This document shows, piece by piece, positions 24,368 to 31,233 of a stretch of DNA of 36,665 nucleotides. The notes under the pieces were generated by a model. The model was given only the letters and a program-made list of their open reading frames with translations, made no database searches and had not been told where the DNA came from. Each line of letters starts with the position of its first letter. Positions within the stretch are counted from its first letter, which is position 1. The translations under genes and the position numbers were made by a program. This stretch comes from an uncultured Holophagaceae bacterium (lineage in GTDB: Bacteria > Acidobacteriota > Holophagae > Holophagales > Holophagaceae): the NCBI GenBank assembly GCA_903839205.1, contig CAIMBM010000236.1, positions 1 through 36,665 of the forward strand. Direction: 5' to 3'.

Positions 24368-24438
24368 GCCTGTGTCCTCCAGGATGCACAGGCGTCATCA
24401 GCCTTCCAGGCGGTTATGGGGCGGACGCCATCGCCGGG
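24368..24438 (-). promoter_or_regulatory. Fluoride riboswitch (crcB motif) with RBS-sequestering platform
   Basis: Read on the minus strand, the leader shows the fluoride aptamer pieces in order: GGCGATGGCGTC, CGCC, CATAACCGCC, TGGAA, GGCTGATGACGCC. P1 pairs GCGTC with GACGC, a second stem pairs GCC with GGC around TGGAA, and the pseudoknot pairs GGCG with CGCC. The aptamer ends near 24387. Next, GCCTGTG (24393-24387) can pair with CACAGGC (24374-24368) around a loop with the crcB ribosome-binding site GGAGG. The GCC of that arm overlaps the 3' strand of P1, so fluoride binding should free the site: an ON switch. Confidence 0.93.
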
Positions 24439-24442
24439 TCCT

Positions 24443-24448
24443 AGCCTA
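24443..24448 (-). promoter_or_regulatory. Candidate -10 element (TAGGCT) of the fluoride operon
   Basis: TAGGCT on the minus strand sits directly behind the deacetylase stop codon. Seven bases downstream begins the conserved GGCGATGG of the riboswitch, which places the transcription start at the aptamer edge, as expected. Confidence 0.5.
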
Positions 24449-25393
24449 TCACCTGGCCAGCTGTCCCGCCGTCACGAAGCCCACCTGACCTTTGGCCCGC
24501 GGCACCAGCTTCTCCAGGGCCTCGACGGTCTCCGGATAGATGTGGCCGATGATGAGCACGGACCCGTCCTTTTCGGCCAGCTTCAGGGCCCGGTCCCACT
24601 GCTTTTCCATCTCGGGGAAGGCCTTGTTGTCGTCGAGGAAGACCCGCCGCTGGACGGCCGGCACCCCTAACTGCTCTGCGACATCGTAGGCCACGCTGTC
24701 CTTCTCGGTGCGGCTGTCCACGAAGAAGCACTTCCGGGCCTTGATCTCCTGCAGCACCCAGCCCATGCGCAGGCGGTCCGGCGTGATGCGGCTGCCCATG
24801 TGGTTGTTCACGCCCGTGCGATAGGGGATCTCGTCCAGGGCCAGGCGCACGCGCCGGCGGATCTCCGGCTCCGGCAGGTTGAACAGGATGGCGTTGGGAC
24901 CCGGGTCGTGGCCCGGCGCCGGGTAGCCAAGGGGTTCCATGGGCAGGTGCAGCATCACCTCCTTGCCTAGGCGGTGGGCGATCTCGGCGCTTTCCCGGGT
25001 GTGCTCCTGGTAGGGCAGCACAGCCACACTGAAGGGCACGGGCAGGCTGCAGAGCCTGGTCACCAGTTCCGGCTGCATGTAGCCGAGGTCGTCGATCACC
25101 AGGGCGATCCGAGGGAGGGGGCGCCGGGGTTCCTGGACCGGAAGCCGGGTGGCGACGGCCTCGGGCTTCGCTTTCGGCTCCACGGGATTCTTCTCGGGCT
25201 TTTTGGGCTCGGGTTTCCTGGGCTCGGGTTTCCTGGGCTCGGGCCTGGGTGCTTCACGTCTGGCAGGCGCCTCACGCTTGCCGCAACCCTGCTGGCCGAG
25301 GAGCAGGCCCATACCCATGCCCAGGGCAAGCATCAGCGCGGCCCAGCCCACCAGGGCGAGGGTAGACGCGCGTTTCCCCTTGGCTCGCGCCAT
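24449..25393 (-). CDS. Divergent polysaccharide deacetylase (DUF610/YibQ-like)
   Basis: A 314-residue membrane-anchored protein: an N-terminal transmembrane segment (about 12-33), a Lys/Pro/Glu-rich linker with repeated RKPEP units (about 40-85), then a divergent polysaccharide deacetylase domain (about 92-314). Metal-site motifs are ALVIDDLGY with the double aspartate, MLHLPMEP, and the histidine motif TGVNNHMGS. The domain probably acts on peptidoglycan or another envelope glycan in the periplasm. The ATG shares its A with the stop of the upstream S41 homologue (TGATG), so both are translationally coupled. Such deacetylases are commonly found next to carboxyl-terminal processing proteases. 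Confidence 0.9.
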   Translation of the reverse strand: MARAKGKRASTLALVGWAALMLALGMGMGLLLGQQGCGKREAPARREAPRPEPRKPEPRKPEPKKPEKNPVEPKAKPEAVATRLPVQEPRRPLPRIALVIDDLGYMQPELVTRLCSLPVPFSVAVLPYQEHTRESAEIAHRLGKEVMLHLPMEPLGYPAPGHDPGPNAILFNLPEPEIRRRVRLALDEIPYRTGVNNHMGSRITPDRLRMGWVLQEIKARKCFFVDSRTEKDSVAYDVAEQLGVPAVQRRVFLDDNKAFPEMEKQWDRALKLAEKDGSVLIIGHIYPETVEALEKLVPRAKGQVGFVTAGQLAR

Positions 25394-26610
25394 CAGGGCA
25401 GTGGCTTCTTGATGGAAGCGGGTCCTTCCTTGGGCCCAGCCGCCGCTCCTGGCACTGGGGAGGTCGGCTTGGCGGCCGGGGCGGGTGCCTGGAGGGCCGC
25501 CAGCACCTTGGCCAGGGGATCGTCCGTGTCAGCCACCTTGAGCACCTGGTCGGGCACCACGCCCTGGCGATCCAGTTTTTCGCCCCCCAGACCCACCCAG
25601 CGCTTGGAGACGAGTTCCACCGCCCCGCCCTGCTTTAGGGCGAAGCGGGTGCGTTCCACCCCTAAACCCACGGTCCGCTCGCCGAAGCTCCGCGCCCCTC
25701 CCTTTTTCAGGCAGGCGGCCAGGACCTCCGGGGCCCCCAGGGTCGAACGTCCCACCAGCAGGGCCAGGTGGGCAAAGGGTGTCCCTGATTCCGTCACCGG
25801 AAGCACTCGGTCCGGCTTGCCGGCCTCCTCCAGGGTCGCGAAATTACCCTTCGCGCCCAGCAGGCCCGCCACGGCGGCAGCCTCGTCCATGGAACCCTTG
25901 AGGCACTGGCGGAGGTCCAGCACCAGGGTCTGCCCCCGGTCAGCCGAGGCCAGCGCCTTGTTCAATTCCCCTGCCCTGCCGGGGGCCAGGTCCGGCAGCG
26001 AGGCCAGCAGCGCGCCCTGCCCTTGTTTGACGACCACCGCCCCAGGCGTGATCACCTGCATCAACACCGTGGTCTTGGTGAGATCACCGGTGGCGTTGTA
26101 ACGGTAGAGGTCCAGGGGCGATCCCACGGGGCCACGGAGTTTCCGCTCCAGGGTCCAGGTGCTGATGCGGCCCACGGAATCGCCATCCACCTTGCGGATC
26201 ACGTCGCCGGCCTGGATGCCGGCCTTGGCGGCGGGACCCCCGGGGACCACGGCCAGCACCGTGGCGTAGATGGACCGCTTCACCACTACCAGCCCGGCCT
26301 CCGCTGGGCCTGGATCGGGCAGGCGGAGGTCCTCGGCAGTCAGATAGGAATTGAGGGGGTGGGACCGTTCCAGGACGGCCTGCACGCCACCCCAGACCAC
26401 CTTTTCCATGTCCGGGGGATCGACGTAGTTCTGCTGGACCAGCGAGAGCACGTCCTGGATGTCGGACAGGCCCGCCAGGGGATCCTGGGGCGCGGCCTTG
26501 GCATCCACGGTCGCGGAGTGGCTCGGCGGGTTGGCCTGCTGCAGCACCGGCAGGGTGAAGGCCGCCACCAGGGGAAGCGAAAGGACCGAGAGCCAGGAGC
26601 GAGCATGCAT
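25393..26610 (-). CDS. S41-type (CtpA-like) PDZ protein lacking the catalytic Ser/Lys
   Basis: A 405-residue exported protein with an N-terminal hydrophobic signal (about 5-23), a CTP-like helical N-domain (QDVLSLVQQNYVDP), a PDZ domain (about 105-175, PGGPAAKAGIQAGDVI) and an S41-like core. In active CtpA/Prc the catalytic Ser lies in SASASE and the Lys in TFGKG. Here the aligned stretches are RSTLGAPE (Gly292 in place of Ser) and TVGLG (Leu316 in place of Lys), so proteolysis is not expected. A Pro/Ala/Lys-rich tail ends the protein. It is the first gene of the pair with the deacetylase. The ATG has TAGACT six bases upstream and a GGAG only two bases away. Confidence 0.83.
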   Translation of the reverse strand: MHARSWLSVLSLPLVAAFTLPVLQQANPPSHSATVDAKAAPQDPLAGLSDIQDVLSLVQQNYVDPPDMEKVVWGGVQAVLERSHPLNSYLTAEDLRLPDPGPAEAGLVVVKRSIYATVLAVVPGGPAAKAGIQAGDVIRKVDGDSVGRISTWTLERKLRGPVGSPLDLYRYNATGDLTKTTVLMQVITPGAVVVKQGQGALLASLPDLAPGRAGELNKALASADRGQTLVLDLRQCLKGSMDEAAAVAGLLGAKGNFATLEEAGKPDRVLPVTESGTPFAHLALLVGRSTLGAPEVLAACLKKGGARSFGERTVGLGVERTRFALKQGGAVELVSKRWVGLGGEKLDRQGVVPDQVLKVADTDDPLAKVLAALQAPAPAAKPTSPVPGAAAGPKEGPASIKKPLP

Positions 26611-26616
26611 GGCTCC

Positions 26617-26622
26617 AGTCTA
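26617..26622 (-). promoter_or_regulatory. Candidate leaderless -10 element (TAGACT) of the S41 homologue
   Basis: TAGACT lies six bases (GGAGCC) before the ATG. The short distance implies transcription starting at or next to the start codon. Confidence 0.4.
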
Positions 26623-26655
26623 CGGTGGAAACGACCCCCAGGCTGCGGGCTCCGA

Positions 26656-26973
26656 TCAGGCTTTCATATCCAGGGTGGTCTTCAACAGCTCATCCGCGGT
26701 GTTGAGCACCTTGAGATTGGCCTGGTACATGACGTCGAAACCCATGCCCTGCACGGTTTCCGTGGTGAGGTCCACATTCGAGGTCCCCGGGCCGGCGGGT
26801 GTGGAGTCCTGTGAGACGCCCGACACCCGCACCCCCCCCGAGGCTTCAGCCACCAGGTCGACGCTTTGGGCCTTGTATCCGCTCGACAACTGGTTGGCCA
26901 CGTTGTTGGCCTGCACGGCCAAGCCGGCGCTGGAAGCGCTGAGACCTGAGAGTGCAGTGCCGACCACGTCCAT
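26656..26973 (-). CDS. Small flagellar rod (FlgC/FlgB-like) protein
   Basis: A 105-residue protein with both terminal signatures of flagellar rod/hook axial proteins: the N-terminal LSGLSASSAGLAVQANNVAN followed by SSGYKAQSVDL, and the C-terminal coiled-coil segment MYQANLKVLNTADELLKTTLDM. It is shorter than FlgC (about 130-150) and lacks most of the middle. The gene stands alone between ddl and the S41 homologue rather than in a flagellar operon. It may be a genuine extra rod-like protein or a paralogue with another role. No Shine-Dalgarno is visible before the ATG (CCTCCC instead). Confidence 0.75.
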   Translation of the reverse strand: MDVVGTALSGLSASSAGLAVQANNVANQLSSGYKAQSVDLVAEASGGVRVSGVSQDSTPAGPGTSNVDLTTETVQGMGFDVMYQANLKVLNTADELLKTTLDMKA

Positions 26974-27015
26974 GGGAGGTTTATCGGCACCCCGGGGACA
27001 GACTTGACTGGGAAA

Positions 27016-28107
27016 TCAGGCTTGCTTGAACCAGCTGCTGCCGGACTGGAACCCCTTCTGCTTGGCGCTGGTCTGGGCGTGGCGGGCCAGGGCCAGGTCG
27101 ATGAGGCGCGTCAGCAGGTCCGCGTAGGGCACCCCACTGGCGGCCATCATCTTGGGATACATGGAAATGCTGGTGAAGCCGGGGATGAAGTTGAGCTCAT
27201 TGAGGAAGACCCGGTCGCTCTGGCGCTCCAGGAAGAAATCCACGCGCGCCATGCCATACCCGTCCGTGGCGGCGAAGGCCCTGGCCGCGAGGCCGCGGAC
27301 CTGCTCGGCCACTTCGGCGGAGATCTGGGCGGGAATTTCCGTGCGGCTCTTGCCGTGGATGTACTTGTCCTCGAAGGTGTAGAACTCGTCGGCCACGATC
27401 ACTTCCCCGGGTATCGAGACCAGGGGCTGGTCGCCCCCCAGCACGGCCACCTCGATCTCGCGGACCTCCAGTCCCTGTTCCACCAGGACCCGGCGATCGA
27501 AGGTGAAGGCCCGGTCGAGGGCCGGGGCCAGATCCTCGTTCCGCTTCACCTTTTCGACGCCGATGCTGCTGCCCAGGTTGGCGGGTTTCACGAAAAGGGG
27601 CAGGCCCAGCTTTCCGCATTCCCCAAGGCACGCCTGCCGCTCGCGGTTCCAGTGCTCCTCCGTGAGCCCGACGTAGGGCACGACGGGGAGGCCCTCGGAT
27701 TCCCAGAGCCGCTTGGTGATCCACTTGTCCATACCCGCGGCCATGGCGAGCAGGCCACCGCCGGTGTAGGGCCGGTGCAGCAGCTCCAGGTAGCCGTTGA
27801 TCTGGCCGTCCTCGCCGCCGGCCCCGTGCAGGGCGTTGAAGAAGAGGTCCGGCAGCGGGGTGGCTTCGGCGCCCTGCTCCAGGGGCAGGAAGGGCACCTC
27901 ACTGCGCAGGGGCAGCTCTCCCGCCGCCAGGCGCGCGAAGGGGTCGCCCTGCACCACCCACACGCCGTTCCGCGCGATGCCCATGGGCCTCACCTTGAAG
28001 CGCGTCCGGTCCAGATGCTCCGCGATGGCCCGCGCCGTGACGATGGAAACTTCGTGCTCCGGGGATTCCCCGCCGAAAAGCAGTCCGACGCTCAGAGTCT
28101 CACGCAT
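27016..28107 (-). CDS. ddl: D-alanine-D-alanine ligase
   Basis: A 363-residue ATP-grasp ligase that makes the D-Ala-D-Ala dipeptide for peptidoglycan. Visible motifs are the N-terminal GLLFGGESPEHEVS, FFNALHGAGGEDG, LFVKPANLGSSIGVEKV, and the metal-binding ARVDFFLE and FLNELNFIPGFTSISMYP (LNELNFIPGFT in part). I start at ATG 28107, where family homology begins; a GTG twelve codons upstream keeps the frame open. There is no Shine-Dalgarno, but TACAGT lies exactly six bases before the ATG. Divergent from coaD. Confidence 0.95.
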   Translation of the reverse strand: MRETLSVGLLFGGESPEHEVSIVTARAIAEHLDRTRFKVRPMGIARNGVWVVQGDPFARLAAGELPLRSEVPFLPLEQGAEATPLPDLFFNALHGAGGEDGQINGYLELLHRPYTGGGLLAMAAGMDKWITKRLWESEGLPVVPYVGLTEEHWNRERQACLGECGKLGLPLFVKPANLGSSIGVEKVKRNEDLAPALDRAFTFDRRVLVEQGLEVREIEVAVLGGDQPLVSIPGEVIVADEFYTFEDKYIHGKSRTEIPAQISAEVAEQVRGLAARAFAATDGYGMARVDFFLERQSDRVFLNELNFIPGFTSISMYPKMMAASGVPYADLLTRLIDLALARHAQTSAKQKGFQSGSSWFKQA

Positions 28108-28113
28108 GGAACC

Positions 28114-28119
28114 ACTGTA
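28114..28119 (-). promoter_or_regulatory. Candidate leaderless -10 element (TACAGT) of ddl
   Basis: TACAGT on the minus strand is six bases (GGTTCC) from the ddl ATG, with no ribosome-binding site between. It also supports the ATG at 28107 over the upstream GTG, since the hexamer lies between the two. Confidence 0.42.
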
Positions 28120-28199
28120 TTCCAACCGCGGGCCGGGGAACACTGTGACACCCGGCCCCCACCCGATGCGCTAGGCTAGGGCGAAACCCCGGAGCATCT

Positions 28200-28682
28200 G
28201 TGCGTACGGCCATCTATCCAGGCTCTTTCGACCCCGTGACCCTGGGCCACTGGGACATCATCCAGCGGGCCGAGAAGCTGGTGGACCATCTCGTCGTGGC
28301 CGTCCTCCACAATCCATCCAAGCAGCCCGCCTTCACGGTGGATGAGCGCGTGGAGATGCTGCGCGAACTGGCTGGCAACCACCCCGGGATCACCATCACC
28401 AGCTTCCACGGCCTTCTGGTGGACTTCGCCAAGTCCCAGGGCGCTCAGTTCATCGTCAGGGGCGTGCGGGCCTTCAGTGATTTCGAATACGAATTCCAGA
28501 TGGCCCTCATGAACCGGAAGCTGGCGCCGGAACTGGAGACGGTCTTCCTGATGCCCAAGGAGAACTACAGCGCCGTGAGCAGCCGCCTCGTCCGCGAGAT
28601 CGGCACCATGGGCGGCAACCTCTCGGACCTGGTTCCGGACTCACTGCGCGGGCGGATCGCCGCGCGGCTCGGCAGGACCTAG
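28200..28682 (+). CDS. coaD: Phosphopantetheine adenylyltransferase
   Basis: A 160-residue nucleotidyltransferase that adenylates 4'-phosphopantetheine to dephospho-CoA, the penultimate CoA-synthesis step. The N-terminal YPGSFDPVTLGHWDII holds the T-x-G-H catalytic signature; RGVRAFSDFEYEFQMALMN (in part RAFSDFEYE) and YSAVSSRLVREI complete the family pattern. The start is GTG at 28200, with GGAG five bases upstream and a TAGGCT -10-like hexamer about 22 bases upstream. Size is normal. Confidence 0.96.
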   Translation: MRTAIYPGSFDPVTLGHWDIIQRAEKLVDHLVVAVLHNPSKQPAFTVDERVEMLRELAGNHPGITITSFHGLLVDFAKSQGAQFIVRGVRAFSDFEYEFQMALMNRKLAPELETVFLMPKENYSAVSSRLVREIGTMGGNLSDLVPDSLRGRIAARLGRT

Positions 28683-28731
28683 CCTCGCTGCCCGCGGCCA
28701 TTCGGATCCACGGTCCCCGGCCCGGGCTGGT

Positions 28732-28737
28732 TATACT
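28732..28737 (+). promoter_or_regulatory. Candidate -10 element (TATACT) of trpB2
   Basis: TATACT, the closest match to the standard -10 in this region, lies between coaD and trpB2 and would give a leader of about 30 bases. No clear -35 at 17 bases. Confidence 0.4.
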
Positions 28738-28773
28738 TCAGGCTTCCCCACACTTGAACTGCCCGGAGCCATC

Positions 28774-30129
28774 ATGCAGACCACCCGCTTCGTTCTCGAG
28801 CAGCAGGAGATCCCTACCCACTGGTACAACGTGGTCGCGGACCTGCCCAATCCGCCCTCCCCGCCCCTGGGGCCCGATGGCAACATGGTCAGCCCCGAGC
28901 AGATGCTCGCCATCTTTCCGGGTCCCCTGCTGGAACAGGAGATGTCGGGCGAGCGGTGGATCCCCATCCCCGAGGCCGTGCGCGAAATCTACCGCCTGTG
29001 GCGGCCCTCTCCGCTGATCCGGGCCCTGCGCCTGGAACAGGCCCTCGGCACCCCGGCGAAGCTCTACTACAAGAACGAGGGTGTCTCCCCGGCGGGCTCC
29101 CACAAGCCCAACACGGCGGTGCCCCAGGCCTTCTACAACCACCAGGTGGGCATCCGGCGGCTCACCACCGAGACCGGGGCCGGCCAGTGGGGCTCGTCCA
29201 TGGCCTTCGCGGGCCAGATGTTCGGCATCGACGTGCGGGTCTTCATGGTGAAGGTGAGCTACGAGCAGAAGCCCTCCCGCCGTTCCATGATGCAGGCCTG
29301 GGGCGCCGAGGTGTTCCCCAGCCCCAGCAACCTCACCCAGGCCGGGCGCGAGGCCCTGGCCAAGCACCCGGACAGCGAGGGCTCCCTGGGCCTCGCGATC
29401 TCCGAGGCGGTGGAGGAGGCCGCCGGCCGCCCGGACACCAACTACTGCCTGGGCTCCGTGCTGAACCACGTGCTGCTCCACCAGACCATCATCGGCCTCG
29501 AGGCCAAGAAGCAGTTCAAACTGGCCGGGGACTGGCCCGACGTCATCTTCGGCCCCTGCGGCGGCGGCTCCTCCTTCGGCGGCATCGCCCTGCCCTTCCT
29601 GGCGGACAAGGCCGCGGGCAAGACGCCCAACCTTCGGCTGGTGGCGGTGGAGCCCACGAGCTGCCCCACCCTCACCAAGGGCGCCTATGCCTACGACTAC
29701 GGGGACGCCTCGGGCTACACCCCCATCATGAAGATGTACACCCTGGGCCACGACTTCATGCCCCCGGGCATCCACGCGGGCGGCCTGCGTTACCACGGCG
29801 ACAGCCCGCTCGTCTCCCAGCTGGTCCACGAGGGGCTGATGGAGGCCATCGCGGTGCCCCAGGTCGCCACATTCGAGGCCGGGGTGCTCTTTGCCAAGGC
29901 CGAGGGCATCATCCCCGCCCCCGAGTCCTGCCACGCCATCCGCGCCGCCATCGACGAGGCCCTGCGCTGCAAGGCGACCGGCGAGCCCAAGACCATCCTC
30001 TTCAACCTCACGGGTCACGGCCACTTCGACATGGCCTCCTACGACCGGTACTTCTCCGGAAAGCTGGAGGATTTCGACTACCCCGCCGAGGCCATCCAGG
30101 AGTCCCTGGCCCACCTTCCCAAGGTCTGA
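28774..30129 (+). CDS. trpB: Tryptophan synthase beta chain, TrpB2 type
   Basis: A 451-residue PLP enzyme of the TrpB2 class, longer than TrpB1 (about 400). TrpB2 proteins condense indole (or react with serine derivatives) without needing a tight TrpA partner. The PLP lysine is Lys111 in GSHKPNTA; the phosphate loop GPCGGGSSFGG, ETGAGQWGSSMAFA and the C-terminal TGHGHFDM are typical. GGAG precedes the ATG by about seven bases. No other trp gene is nearby, which is common for TrpB2. It could serve salvage of indole. A palindromic repeat follows directly after the stop. Confidence 0.93.
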   Translation: MQTTRFVLEQQEIPTHWYNVVADLPNPPSPPLGPDGNMVSPEQMLAIFPGPLLEQEMSGERWIPIPEAVREIYRLWRPSPLIRALRLEQALGTPAKLYYKNEGVSPAGSHKPNTAVPQAFYNHQVGIRRLTTETGAGQWGSSMAFAGQMFGIDVRVFMVKVSYEQKPSRRSMMQAWGAEVFPSPSNLTQAGREALAKHPDSEGSLGLAISEAVEEAAGRPDTNYCLGSVLNHVLLHQTIIGLEAKKQFKLAGDWPDVIFGPCGGGSSFGGIALPFLADKAAGKTPNLRLVAVEPTSCPTLTKGAYAYDYGDASGYTPIMKMYTLGHDFMPPGIHAGGLRYHGDSPLVSQLVHEGLMEAIAVPQVATFEAGVLFAKAEGIIPAPESCHAIRAAIDEALRCKATGEPKTILFNLTGHGHFDMASYDRYFSGKLEDFDYPAEAIQESLAHLPKV

Positions 30130-30168
30130 TGCCAACGAAGGTTCAAGAAAAGAAATAAGCCACTTCTT

Positions 30169-30288
30169 ACCACCAAGGCGCCAAGACTACCAAGCTCCTC
30201 TTTACCCCGTGTATCGCCGCAGACGACGCCGAGAAGAGCTGCATGCGCTCTCTACAGGCTTTTCTTGGTGCCTTGGTGTCTTGGTGGT
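30169..30288. repeat. CCAAG octamer repeat in inverted orientation
   Basis: The left arm (30169-30194) iterates octamers CACCAAGG, CGCCAAGA, CTACCAAG. The right arm (30264-30288) reads CTTGGTGC, CTTGGTGT, CTTGGTGG, its imperfect inverse. About 69 bases with a small AGAGC/GCTCT stem lie between. The element fills the spacer between trpB2 and the end of purU. Motifs of this CACCAAG kind recur in many environmental bacterial genomes; I know of no established function. Confidence 0.8.
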
Positions 30289-30336
30289 GATCCTTGTTTT
30301 TGATCAACAATTTCTTGCGCGCCCGGAAGAAGCGCT

Positions 30337-31192
30337 TCACTCGAACACCACCGTCTTGTTCCCGTAGGTGAGCACACGGTGGTGCAGGTGCAGGCGGACG
30401 GCCCGGGCCAGGACCAGGCGCTCCATGTCCTTGCCCTTGCGCACGAGATCCTCCACGGTGTCCCGGTGGCTCACGCGGATCACGTCCTGCTCGATGATGG
30501 GGCCGGCGTCCAGGTCCCCGGTGACGAAGTGGGCCGAGGCGCCGATGAGCTTGACCCCCCGGGCCAGGGCCTGGTGGTAGGGCTGGGCCCCCGCGAAGGC
30601 CGGGAGGAAGCTGTGGTGGATATTGATGACCTCCGGGAAAGGCCTGCAGGAAGTCCCAGCTGAGGACCTGCATGTACTTGGCCAGCACCACCAGGTCCAC
30701 GCCCTCCTGCTTCAGAAGGGCCAGCTGGCGGGCCTCCTGCTCCGCCTTGTTCGCCTTCGAGATGGGCAGCACGTGGAAGGGCAGGCCCAGGGGCTCCACG
30801 TGGCGACGGAGCAGGTCATGGTTGCTTAAGACGAAGGCGATCTCGGCGCCCAGCTCGCCGGCCTGGTGGCGCCAGAGCAGGTCCAGCAGGCAGTGTTCCT
30901 GCTTGCTGCACCAGAGGGCGATCCGCGGTACCACGTCCGAGAAGTGCAATTCCCACTGGCCGCCCATGGGCCCGGCCACCGCGGCCACGTCCCGGCGGAG
31001 CTGCTCCCGCTCCGATGGACTGTCTTCGCACTCCCACTCGATGCGGCCCAGGAAACGCCCCGCCTGGAGATCGGAATGATGGTCCGAGTCCACGATGTTG
31101 CCGCCGCGCTCATAGACGAAGCCCGACAGCCGGGCCACGATGCCCCGCTGGTCCGGGCAGGAGATGAGGAGGATGGCCGTGGGGAGTGGCAT
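30337..31192 (-). pseudogene. purU: Formyltetrahydrofolate deformylase with a one-base frameshift
   Basis: PurU releases formate from 10-formyl-THF for purine synthesis and one-carbon balance. The start frame gives an N-terminal ACT domain (LLISCPDQRGIVARLSGF) and the formyltransferase core down to [18 protein letters not shown]. At a TTTCCC run (AAA at 30638-30640 on the plus strand) homology jumps to another frame, which continues [11 protein letters not shown] and ends with [13 protein letters not shown] at TGA 30337. The total of 856 bases is 285 codons plus one base, so one extra base explains it. Left unshifted, the first frame runs on into the CCAAG repeat. This may be a true inactivating indel or a sequencing/assembly error. 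ATG 31192 has TAAGCT six bases upstream. Confidence 0.88.
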
Positions 31193-31198
31193 GGCTCC

Positions 31199-31204
31199 AG
31201 CTTA
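31199..31204 (-). promoter_or_regulatory. Candidate leaderless -10 element (TAAGCT) of purU
   Basis: TAAGCT lies six bases (GGAGCC) before the purU ATG, the same arrangement as for the S41 homologue. Confidence 0.38.
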
Positions 31205-31233
31205 GCGGCGGCGGAGCCGTGATGGGCCGCCCC

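Noticed and set aside
25190..25260. Short direct repeats (CGGGCTTTTTGGG / GGGCTCGGGTTTCCT units) resembling a small repeat array
   Set aside because: They encode the RKPEP-type Lys/Pro linker of the deacetylase, a low-complexity spacer common in such membrane-anchored enzymes; not a CRISPR or mobile repeat.
30167..31192. A single 341-residue purU-like protein with a novel C-terminal extension
   Set aside because: The extension is out-of-frame purU followed by readthrough of the CCAAG repeat; the true C-terminus is found in the adjacent frame, so this is a frameshift and not a new domain.
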